DNA from: Bacteroidales bacterium
GTDB lineage: Bacteria; Bacteroidota; Bacteroidia; Bacteroidales; VadinHA17
Reading direction: 5' to 3'
DNA: 5,976 nt
NCBI GenBank assembly: GCA_025455505.1
Contig: JALOMK010000273.1
Location: 1-5,976 of the forward strand
Shown here: piece after piece, positions 1 through 5,541 of the stretch
How positions within the stretch are numbered: position 1 is the first letter of the stretch
Layout of the letters: every line of letters starts with the position of its first letter
Translations under genes and position numbers: made by a program
The notes under the pieces: model-generated
What the model was told of the DNA's origin: nothing
The model's database searches: none
What the model saw: only the letters and a program-made list of their open reading frames with translations

Positions 1-61
1 AAACTGATTTTACAGAACGACGCAGGGTATAGCACAATGCTGAACCCTGCGTCAGTTTTTT
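1..61 (+). terminator. Rho-independent terminator of a gene left of the window
   Basis: A perfect 10-bp inverted repeat, GACGCAGGGT at 19-28 and ACCCTGCGTC at 44-53, is followed by six T at 56-61. The 15-base loop can pair further (AGCA 31-34 with TGCT 38-41). An outer AAACTGA (1-7) can pair with TCAGTTT (52-58) as an alternative base extension. The T-tract lies only on the + side, so it should stop transcription arriving from a + strand gene off the left edge and insulate the kinase gene that follows. Confidence 0.85.
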
Positions 62-83
62 ATTGTATTCCCGGGAATTTGGT

Positions 84-114
84 ATTGGTTTTTGAACTTC
101 AATTTCTACATTTG
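84..114 (+). promoter_or_regulatory. Bacteroidota-type promoter of the deoxynucleoside kinase gene
   Basis: TACATTTG at 107-114 matches the Bacteroidota -7 consensus TAnnTTTG at every defined position. ATTG at 84-87, one mismatch from the -33 element TTTG, lies 19 bases upstream, the usual spacing. A transcript starting a few bases after 114 would have a 5' leader of only about 20 bases. The element lies between the terminator on the left and the kinase start, where a promoter is needed. The assignment rests on consensus matching only. Confidence 0.55.
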
Positions 115-136
115 ATCTGAGAAGCTCAAATTACCC

Positions 137-141
137 GGAGG
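137..141 (+). promoter_or_regulatory. Shine-Dalgarno-like GGAGG abutting the kinase start
   Basis: GGAGG at 137-141 is the only strong Shine-Dalgarno-like string before a start in this window, but a single A separates it from the ATG at 143, far shorter than the usual 5-9 bases. There is no in-frame ATG, GTG or TTG between the upstream in-frame stop (TGA at 113-115) and 143. No start codon lies 5-10 bases downstream of it either. It therefore may not act as a normal ribosome binding site. Confidence 0.3.
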
Positions 142-142
142 A

Positions 143-784
143 ATGGATTCAAGGTATAATTACATTGTGATAGAAGGCAATATAGGTGCAGGTAAAACCA
201 CACTTAGCACCCGCATTGCCGAAGAGTTCAATGCCCGGCTCATACTAGAGCGCTTTGCCGATAATCCCTTTCTCCCGAAATTCTATAACGATCCTGCCAA
301 ATACTCCTTCCCCCTTGAACTTTCGTTCCTTGCAGCCAGGTACAAGCAGCTGAAGGACGAGCTTGTCCCCGGAGACCTGTTCAAGGCTTTCACTGTTGCC
401 GATTACTATTTCATGAAATCCCTCGTCTTCGCAGCCTCAACACTCGACGGGGATGAGTATAACCTCTACAGGCAGATATTCTATATCATATACGGCTCCC
501 TGCCGCGCCCCGACATTTATGTCTACCTGCACCTTAGCCCTGAAAGACTGATGAAGAATATTGAAAAACGCGGAAGGAATTACGAAACTTCAATAACACG
601 TGAATACCTCCTGAAAATTCAGGATAGCTATTTCACATTTTTCAGGCAGAATCCCGACAACAGGTACCTTATTATCGATATCAATGAAGTCGATTTTGTG
701 GAAAACGAGGATGATTACAGGAAGATAACAGACCTCATCTTCAAAAATGATTACCCTTCCGGGATGAATACAGTCATCCTGTGA
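143..784 (+). CDS. Deoxynucleoside kinase (dNK/dGK/dCK family)
   Basis: Predicted cytoplasmic kinase that transfers the gamma-phosphate of a nucleoside triphosphate to the 5'-OH of a deoxynucleoside, the first step of deoxynucleotide salvage. The 213-residue length is normal for single-domain bacterial members. The P-loop GNIGAGKTT is at residues 12-20. The substrate-side segment LERFADNPFL is at 35-44; its Glu36 sits where the family has its conserved Glu. VADYYFMKS at 85-93 occupies the place of the family's (D/E)RS region. RPDIYVYL at 122-129 is the strand before the LID, and the Arg-rich LID KRGRNYE is at 142-148. The ATG at 143 is the only start after the in-frame stop at 113 and leaves the usual short N-terminus before the P-loop. 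The gene appears monocistronic, with its own promoter and a hairpin after the stop. Purine or pyrimidine preference cannot be read from the sequence, so no dgk/dak/dck symbol is given. Some Bacteroidota homologues are fused to an HPPK (FolK) domain; this one is not. Confidence 0.9.
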   Translation: MDSRYNYIVIEGNIGAGKTTLSTRIAEEFNARLILERFADNPFLPKFYNDPAKYSFPLELSFLAARYKQLKDELVPGDLFKAFTVADYYFMKSLVFAASTLDGDEYNLYRQIFYIIYGSLPRPDIYVYLHLSPERLMKNIEKRGRNYETSITREYLLKIQDSYFTFFRQNPDNRYLIIDINEVDFVENEDDYRKITDLIFKNDYPSGMNTVIL

Positions 785-826
785 TTTCTTTTTAAATATC
801 AGCCTTTTAAGCGATTATAGGACAGG

Positions 827-844
827 CCGGGAGAGAAATCCCGG
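827..844 (+). terminator. Weak hairpin after the deoxynucleoside kinase gene
   Basis: CCGGGA (827-832) and TCCCGG (839-844) form a 6-bp GC-rich stem with a 6-base loop, 43 bases past the kinase stop. The following bases (TGGTTTATAATTTG) are only moderately T-rich, so this is a poor intrinsic terminator. Its position is right for ending the kinase transcript. Confidence 0.35.
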
Positions 845-906
845 TGGTTTATAATTTGTTCTAAAAAAAGATACCCAAGTTCGAATAGTCCATTTATTTT
901 ATTTAA

Positions 907-942
907 TTTGCTTCTGAATTAGACTATTTTATTATAAATTTG
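907..942 (+). promoter_or_regulatory. Bacteroidota-type promoter of the lipoprotein gene
   Basis: TAAATTTG at 935-942 matches TAnnTTTG fully. The -33 element is less clear: an exact TTTG at 907-910 gives a long 24-base spacer, while TCTG at 913-916 gives 18 bases. The surrounding 890-990 region is strongly AT-rich. The start codon at 998 would follow a leader of about 50 bases with no Shine-Dalgarno sequence, as is common in this phylum. Confidence 0.45.
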
Positions 943-997
943 CGCTAAACTTAAAGCATATAATATAAAGTAACATAATCAAATAACTCTTGTAACC

Positions 998-2143
998 ATG
1001 AAAAACTTCAGAAGCCTTTTTATTCTTATCCTTGCGGCATCCTTCCTGATGAGCTGTAATCCTCTCAAGAAGATGCAAACCACTGCCAACCTGGTGAAGT
1101 ATGAAGTCACTCCAAAGGTGCTTGAAACTCATGCCGGTTCAATAAATGTGACAATCAAGGGCACCTACCCGGCGAATTATTTCGACAAGAAAGCCACACT
1201 TACGGCTACTCCTGTTCTTACATACACCGGAGGTGAATCTGTTTTTGAAAAGGTACAGGTTCTCCAGGGTGAAAGCGTACAGGCAAATAACAAGGTTGTT
1301 GCCTATAGCGGCGGCGATTTTACATATACCGCCACAGTTCCCTATAAGGAGAATCTCAAGGTTTCTGAACTGATGCTGAGGGTTAAAGCCGAAAGAAAAG
1401 GAAAATTCCTTGATTTCGAACCTGTTAAGCTCGCTGACGGCGTTATAGCAACTTCAACACTTGTTGAAAAGCATGGCAAGCCCGCATCAATGAAAGACAA
1501 CTATGTAAGGATTACCCCCGAGCAGTTCGTTGCCGACATCAACTATCTTATCAACAGCTCAGAGATCCGCAACTCTGAACTTAAGGCCGAAGACATTAAA
1601 CTTCTGAAGGAATATATTGCATCCGTAACTGCCGATCCCGCCAAACAGCTCAAGAACACTGTTGTCAGCTCATATGCATCACCCGACGGTGCTTTCGATC
1701 TTAATGATAAACTCTCAGGTAAAAGAGGTACATCTGCCGACAAGTATATAAAGAAGGAATTCAGCAAGGTTGAAGCTGCAAAAGCAAGCAATTTCTTCGA
1801 GACAAAGACAACAGCTGAAGACTGGGATGGTTTCAAGACAGAGGTTGAGAAATCATCAATGCAGGACAAGGAGCTTATCCTAAGAGTGCTTTCAATGTAC
1901 TCTGACCCTGACGTCCGCGAAAAGGAGATCAAGAACATGTCAGCTGCTTTCGAGGCTCTGAAGACAGACATCCTTCCAAGGCTCAGAAGGTCAAAGATGA
2001 TGGTCAATGCTGACAAGATCGGCCGCAGCGACGAGCAGATCCTTGCCCAGATGAAAGCCGACCCGAAAGTTCTTTCACTCGAAGAGATGCTTTATTCAGG
2101 AACACTTACAAAAGACCTCAATGAACCTCGGCAAAACAGATGA
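998..2143 (+). CDS. Lipoprotein with OmpA-like module; N-terminal part of a frame-broken gene
   Basis: Envelope lipoprotein of unknown function. Residues 1-20 form a lipoprotein signal peptide (Lys2, hydrophobic 7-17, lipobox LMSC with Cys20 as lipidation site). The residues after Cys20 (NPLKK) are basic rather than acidic, so it lacks an obvious Bacteroidota surface-export signal and probably faces the periplasm. Residues about 35-150 look beta-rich. Residues 218-255 hold an OmpA/peptidoglycan-binding-like stretch, SSYASPDGAFDLN (224-236) then LSGKRGTSADKYI (239-251). Residues 270-345 are helical and include LPRLRRSK (326-333). The frame ends abruptly after LYSGTLTKDLNE (365-376) with a five-residue tail and TGA. 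In the Bacteroidales proteins I recall with this layout, such a segment leads into TPR repeats, and TPR-like sequence is present here in the +1 frame from 2121. I read 998-2627 as one gene disrupted near 2121, through a real mutation or an assembly error. The start has no Shine-Dalgarno sequence but fits the signal peptide. Confidence 0.75.
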   Translation: MKNFRSLFILILAASFLMSCNPLKKMQTTANLVKYEVTPKVLETHAGSINVTIKGTYPANYFDKKATLTATPVLTYTGGESVFEKVQVLQGESVQANNKVVAYSGGDFTYTATVPYKENLKVSELMLRVKAERKGKFLDFEPVKLADGVIATSTLVEKHGKPASMKDNYVRITPEQFVADINYLINSSEIRNSELKAEDIKLLKEYIASVTADPAKQLKNTVVSSYASPDGAFDLNDKLSGKRGTSADKYIKKEFSKVEAAKASNFFETKTTAEDWDGFKTEVEKSSMQDKELILRVLSMYSDPDVREKEIKNMSAAFEALKTDILPRLRRSKMMVNADKIGRSDEQILAQMKADPKVLSLEEMLYSGTLTKDLNEPRQNR

Positions 2144-2627
2144 GGCCCTCGCTTCATTTGAAACAGCAAAGACTATCATGAACAACGACGTTGTAAAGAA
2201 CAACCTCGGTTTCGCAATGCTTGTTAAAGGCGACATCGCCAAGGCTGAGGAATATTTCAATTCAATGACTACAGCAACCGCCGATTCCAAATGGGGCCAG
2301 GGAGTGATTGCAATAACAAAGGGCGAATATGACAAGGCTGTCAACCTCTTCGGTACAGAGCCCTGCTTCAACCTCGCTCTCGCACACCTTCTCAAGGGCG
2401 ACGTTACAAAGGCAAAAGCAACTCTCGACAGTACAAAGGAGACATGCAAGGGCAAGGTCCCCTATCTGAAGGCAGTAGTAGGAGCACGCATGGACGACAA
2501 GACTTATATGGCATCAGGCCTGAAGGAAGCAATCAGCATGAACGCTAACTTCAAGACTTATGCAAAAACTGACATTGAGTTTGCAAAGTTCTTCAACGAT
2601 GACACTTTCAAGGCTCTCGTTCAGTAA
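2121..2627 (+). CDS. TPR-like C-terminal part of the broken lipoprotein gene
   Basis: The 168 residues have no signal peptide and consist of helical pairs resembling tetratricopeptide repeats: residues 2-20 (GKTDEALASFETAK), 22-46 (NNLGFAMLVKGDIAKAEEYF), 55-77 (QGVIAITKGEYDKAVNLF) and 82-103 (NLALAHLLKGDVTKAKATL). A C-terminal segment ends in AKFFNDDTFKALVQ. TPRs mediate protein-protein contacts. The first repeat starts at its B-helix side (GKTDEA) and lacks its A-helix, as expected if sequence was lost before it. The frame overlaps the upstream one by 23 bases and lies in +1. As a separate protein it would be cytoplasmic, which makes little sense for the tail of a lipoprotein. The ATG at 2121 could allow reinitiation, but I think it is the remnant of the downstream half of a single gene. 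Codon use looks like that of the upstream part. The strong terminator at 2642-2676 follows. Confidence 0.7.
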   Translation: MNLGKTDEALASFETAKTIMNNDVVKNNLGFAMLVKGDIAKAEEYFNSMTTATADSKWGQGVIAITKGEYDKAVNLFGTEPCFNLALAHLLKGDVTKAKATLDSTKETCKGKVPYLKAVVGARMDDKTYMASGLKEAISMNANFKTYAKTDIEFAKFFNDDTFKALVQ

Positions 2628-2641
2628 TATGTGAAAATCAT

Positions 2642-2676
2642 AAAAAAGGGTGTCTCTCTGAGGCACCCTTTTTTTT
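2642..2676. terminator. Bidirectional rho-independent terminator between convergent genes
   Basis: The stem pairs GGGTGTCTC (2648-2656) with GAGGCACCC (2660-2668), including one G-T pair, around a TCT loop. It is flanked by six A (2642-2647) and eight T (2669-2676). Because the A-tract reads as a T-tract on the other strand, it can serve both the lipoprotein gene (+) and the convergent RNA methyltransferase gene (-). Confidence 0.9.
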
Positions 2677-2742
2677 GTCCTTCCGGGATCATTTTTAAGC
2701 ACCCGGTGGTTATTCATCAGTAATCTGGCAGTCGTTCAGAAC

Positions 2743-3273
2743 TCAATCATGAAGCTGCCTTGACAACTCCCATAGCACTATTCCTGCACTCACGGCTATA
2801 TTGAAGGAATGCTTGGTTCCGAACTGTGGTATCTCAATGCAGCCATCGCACAAGTCAAGAACTTCCTGTGATACACCCTTAATTTCATGTCCGAAGATAA
2901 GACCGTAACTCCGGCCACTTTCCGGTCTGAAATCGCTGAGTATTACCGAACCCTCTGCCTGCTCCACAGCTATAATCCTGCAACCTTTGTCCTTAAGCTC
3001 CATCACTGCTTCCACTGTTGATCCGAAATATTTCCAGTCAACAGAGCCTGTTGCTCCAAGCGCGGTTTTCTCTATGTCGCGGCTCGGAGGGCTTGCCGTT
3101 ATTCCGCACAGGTACAGCGAGCGCACCAGGAAGGCGTCGGCAGTGCGGAAAACAGATCCCACATTCTGCTGGCTCCTTACATTGTCGAGTACAACTGTAA
3201 AAGGCATCTTGGCTGAGTTCCTGAACTCCTTCACCGTCTTTCGTTCCAGCTCGCTGTTAAGAAGTTTCCTCAT
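2743..3273 (-). CDS. TrmH/SpoU-family RNA 2'-O-ribose methyltransferase
   Basis: Predicted SPOUT-class enzyme that uses S-adenosylmethionine to methylate a ribose 2'-OH in tRNA or rRNA; cytoplasmic, normally a dimer with a C-terminal trefoil knot. The three family motifs are present in order: motif 1 LDNVRSQQNVGSVFRTADA (residues 29-47, with Asn31 and the catalytic-type Arg43), motif 2 GLIFGHEIKGVS (124-135, Glu130), and motif 3 IEIPQFGTKHSFNIAVSAGI (146-165, Ser156-Asn158). At 176 residues it is a minimal catalytic domain. It lacks the N-terminal substrate-binding extension of RlmB-type enzymes, so the RNA target cannot be named. The start ATG is nine bases downstream of an in-frame TAA and is preceded only by an A-rich AAAAAAGA. 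The gene converges on the lipoprotein locus and diverges from sucC. An alternative would be a TrmL-like tRNA wobble methyltransferase, but the motifs do not separate these subgroups. Confidence 0.9.
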   Translation of the reverse strand: MRKLLNSELERKTVKEFRNSAKMPFTVVLDNVRSQQNVGSVFRTADAFLVRSLYLCGITASPPSRDIEKTALGATGSVDWKYFGSTVEAVMELKDKGCRIIAVEQAEGSVILSDFRPESGRSYGLIFGHEIKGVSQEVLDLCDGCIEIPQFGTKHSFNIAVSAGIVLWELSRQLHD

Positions 3274-3375
3274 TCTTTTTTAGACGAAATTAACCATTTA
3301 ATGCTTTATTTGTTGTTATATTGTGTTCAAAGACTTCGATCGCAGGCTTGTTTCATAATTTAAATTCTTCATGGA

Positions 3376-4566
3376 ATGAATGTACATGAATTTCAGGGTA
3401 AGTCGGTGCTGAAGGCATACAATGTCGACATCCAGGAGGGCTTTGTAGCCGAAACGCCCGACCAGGCTGTAATGGTAGCCAGGCAACTGAAAGAGCTGTT
3501 CGGCTCTGATTTCTGTGTTGTTAAAGCACAGATACATGCGGGCGGGCGCGGAAAAGGCGGAGGAGTGAAGCTTGCTAAATCTGCTGAAGAAGCAGGACAG
3601 CTGGCACAGAAGATGCTCGGGATGCAGCTTGTAACACCCCAGACAGGCCCGGAAGGGAAAAAGGTCAAGCGCGTCCTGATTGCCCAGGATGTTTATTACA
3701 AGGGTCAGACAGAACCAAAGGAGTTTTATATTAGCATGCTTCTCGACAGGAATACGGGGAAGTATATTTTCATGTACTCACCAGACGGAGGCATGTCAAT
3801 TGAAGAGGTTGCAGAACGCACTCCTGAAAGAATATTCACTGAGACAATAGATCCTTCATCCGGACTTCAGCCCTTCCAGGCAAGGAACATAGCCTTTAAT
3901 CTTGGCCTCACAGGTGAAGCCTGGAAGAGCATGCAAAGGTTCCTTCCGGCAGTGTATGAGGCATTCATGGGCTGCGATGCCCAGTTGCTTGAAATAAACC
4001 CTGTGCTTAAGACAAGCGATGACAGGATCATCGCTGTCGACTGCAAGCTCGTCCTTGACGATAATGCACTCTACAGGCATCCCGACCTTGCGGCAATGCG
4101 CGATGTAGATGAGGAGGATCCCGTGGAAGTGGAAGCCGGAAGCCACAATCTTAATTTTGTCAAACTCGACGGAAACGTGGGATGCATGGTTAACGGAGCA
4201 GGACTGGCAATGGCCACAATGGATATAATAAAACTTTCGGGCGGCGCTCCTGCCAACTTCCTAGATGTGGGCGGCGGTGCCAATCCGAAAACAGTTGAAG
4301 CCGGTTTTCGCATAATACTTAAAGATCCGGCTGTAAAAGCAATCCTGATAAACATTTTCGGTGGTATAGTCCGCTGCGACAGGGTTGCAAACGGCGTTGT
4401 CGAAGCCTACAAGTCAATCGGAAGCATAAGCGTTCCTGTAATTGTACGCCTCCAGGGAACAAATGCGGAAGAAGCAAAACTGATAATCGACAATTCGGGT
4501 CTGGAAGTCTTCTCAGCCATATCCTTCAGGGATGCCGCCGACCTTGTCAGGAAAGTACTTAACTGA
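3376..4566 (+). CDS. sucC: Succinate-CoA ligase (ADP-forming), beta subunit
   Basis: Beta subunit of succinyl-CoA synthetase, the TCA-cycle enzyme interconverting succinyl-CoA + ADP/GDP + Pi and succinate + CoA + ATP/GTP; cytoplasmic, pairing with the CoA-binding alpha subunit SucD. The 396-residue length is close to the family norm (E. coli SucC has 388). The ATP-grasp half covers residues 1 to about 240: start MNVHEFQGK as in the family, KAQIHAGGRGKGGG (50-63) for nucleotide binding, and metal-binding LLEINPV (204-210, Glu206, Asn208) with Asp222. The ligase half has KLDGNVGCMVNGAGLAMATM (263-282), LDVGGGA (296-302) and NIFGGIVRCD (326-335), the phosphate-handling helix region. The ATG at 3376 has no Shine-Dalgarno sequence but matches the conserved N-terminus. 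No sucD follows, so the alpha subunit must be encoded elsewhere. A malate-CoA ligase beta subunit is a homologous but less likely alternative. The nucleotide preference (ATP or GTP) is not readable here. Confidence 0.96.
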   Translation: MNVHEFQGKSVLKAYNVDIQEGFVAETPDQAVMVARQLKELFGSDFCVVKAQIHAGGRGKGGGVKLAKSAEEAGQLAQKMLGMQLVTPQTGPEGKKVKRVLIAQDVYYKGQTEPKEFYISMLLDRNTGKYIFMYSPDGGMSIEEVAERTPERIFTETIDPSSGLQPFQARNIAFNLGLTGEAWKSMQRFLPAVYEAFMGCDAQLLEINPVLKTSDDRIIAVDCKLVLDDNALYRHPDLAAMRDVDEEDPVEVEAGSHNLNFVKLDGNVGCMVNGAGLAMATMDIIKLSGGAPANFLDVGGGANPKTVEAGFRIILKDPAVKAILINIFGGIVRCDRVANGVVEAYKSIGSISVPVIVRLQGTNAEEAKLIIDNSGLEVFSAISFRDAADLVRKVLN

Positions 4567-4581
4567 TAGTTTTAAGTCCTG

Positions 4582-5274
4582 ATGCGGGTTAGAAGGTCCT
4601 TCCTTATTGCACTTATTAAAACCGGCCCTGTCGTTTTCCTCATTCTTGTCTCACTAAAGCTTGCTGTCAGTAAAAGCTACAGGAGGGACTTCTTTTCATA
4701 CTTCAGCACCCGCTGCATCGATTACAGGCAGGCCGGCTACAGTAAGAAACTCAACGACAGGCTTGCCGATTACGGAGAGGCGGCAAAGCGCTCCGGGATA
4801 ATACCATGCAAGAATGAAAAGGACCTCAGGCAAAGAATAAGGAGCGGCAGCCTTGTAAAGGTAAAGAGCAGCCGGCGTTATACAGTTGATAAACTCAGCC
4901 ACAGTCATCCCTATGTGACAGAAGATACCCGCGAACTTATCGATGAGATAGGCAGGCGCTTCAGGGAGAAGACTTCGGAAAAGGGATTGAGGGGATCGAA
5001 ATTCATTATTACTTCAATGACAAGGAAGACCGACGGGCTGAAAAGCCTCAGGAAGGCTAACATGAACGCTTCTGAAAACAGTCCCCACCTTTACGGGAAT
5101 GCATTTGACATAACATATAAAAGGATACTCGCAGACAAGATGGTGCTCACGAATTGCGACAAGGGCTTTCTCAAGGAAGCTCTTGCCGAGGTTATCTGGG
5201 AACTCAGGGCTGAGAAGAAATGCTGGGCTACATACGAAAGGGGGCAGGCCTGCTTTCATGTTGTGGCACGCTGA
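4582..5274 (+). CDS. Membrane-anchored DUF5715 / peptidase M15-like protein
   Basis: Probable envelope protein resembling the DUF5715 family of Bacteroidota; function not established. Residues 7-30 are a hydrophobic segment after MRVRR, giving an N-terminal anchor or signal with the rest in the periplasm. The C-terminal half carries signatures of the Hedgehog/D,D-peptidase (M15) fold: ITSMTR (143-148), then SPHLYGNAFDI (167-177), matching the zinc-ligand pattern SxHxxGxAxD with His169 and Asp176, and a late His226 in CFHVVAR at the extreme C-terminus, plausibly the third ligand. M15 enzymes cleave peptidoglycan stem peptides. However, the Glu three residues before the last His in classical M15 members is Ala223 here, so peptidase activity is unproven. 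The gene starts 15 bases after the sucC stop on the same strand with no terminator between, so it may be co-transcribed with sucC. No Shine-Dalgarno sequence is visible. It converges on the CDGSH genes; I see no clear hairpin terminator at 5275-5339. Confidence 0.75.
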   Translation: MRVRRSFLIALIKTGPVVFLILVSLKLAVSKSYRRDFFSYFSTRCIDYRQAGYSKKLNDRLADYGEAAKRSGIIPCKNEKDLRQRIRSGSLVKVKSSRRYTVDKLSHSHPYVTEDTRELIDEIGRRFREKTSEKGLRGSKFIITSMTRKTDGLKSLRKANMNASENSPHLYGNAFDITYKRILADKMVLTNCDKGFLKEALAEVIWELRAEKKCWATYERGQACFHVVAR

Positions 5275-5339
5275 AAAACCGGAGTGAGCCTGCTTTGTGA
5301 AATGCCCCGGATTGACGGGTCCCGGAACCTTATGTATGG

Positions 5340-5531
5340 TTATTTCTTGTGCGAATCGTCACAGAATGGCTTATTTTCCGACCTTCCGCATTTGCAGAGG
5401 TAAATCTCGGTGTGAGTCTCTTCAGTCCCTTTTTTGATGTCCTTAAGAATGAAGTTCCCTGTCACCCTGATTGGTCCGAAGTTCTCAATTTCAATTGAGG
5501 CCTCGGGTTTTATTTCTTTCTTTCCTTCCAT
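5340..5531 (-). CDS. Small CDGSH iron-sulfur domain protein
   Basis: Encodes a 63-residue protein with one CDGSH domain, which binds a 2Fe-2S cluster through three Cys and one His. The motif CxCx2Sx3PxCDx2H is complete: Cys46, Cys48, Ser51, Pro55, Cys57, Asp58 and His61 near the C-terminus. It is preceded by a beta-rich segment (FGPIRVTGNFIL, 18-29) typical of the fold. Such small cytoplasmic proteins are thought to act in electron transfer or cluster handling; no specific partner is known here. The start is ambiguous. An in-frame TTG at 5552 would give 70 residues and overlap the upstream CDGSH gene by 11 bases. I prefer the ATG at 5531, which leaves a 10-base gap, because ATG is the usual start and no Shine-Dalgarno sequence supports TTG. 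The gene is probably co-transcribed with, and perhaps translationally coupled to, the fusion gene upstream. Confidence 0.85.
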   Translation of the reverse strand: MEGKKEIKPEASIEIENFGPIRVTGNFILKDIKKGTEETHTEIYLCKCGRSENKPFCDDSHKK

Positions 5532-5541
5532 AACTATCGTC

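Noticed and set aside
1543..2016. Open frame of 157 codons on the - strand inside the lipoprotein gene
   Set aside because: It is antisense to a well-supported coding region with a signal peptide and an OmpA-like motif. Its translation shows no recognisable domain, and it has no start signals of its own.
2101..2143. Programmed ribosomal frameshift joining the two lipoprotein frames
   Set aside because: The change needed is +1, and no convincing slippery heptamer or +1 shift site with a stimulatory hairpin is visible. The missing first TPR helix points to lost sequence rather than recoding.
2096..2455. Open frame of 119 codons on the - strand across the frame-break region
   Set aside because: It is antisense to the TPR-like coding sequence and its composition is that of a mirror frame. 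It does not explain the break.
2683..2706. Inverted repeat CCGGG (2683-2687) / CCCGG (2702-2706)
   Set aside because: The stem is only 5 bp with a 14-base loop and no T-tract. The strong terminator next to it explains termination in this region.
3305..3363. Possible sucC promoter elements (TTTATTTG at 3305-3312, TAATTTAA at 3356-3363)
   Set aside because: Neither matches TAnnTTTG fully, and neither has a TTTG element at 19-21 bases upstream. The sucC promoter must lie in or near 3274-3375, but I cannot place it. The - strand candidate for the methyltransferase gene is equally weak.
4071..4355. Open frame on the - strand inside sucC
   Set aside because: It is a shadow of the strongly conserved ligase half of sucC, with no domain and no ribosome binding or promoter signal.
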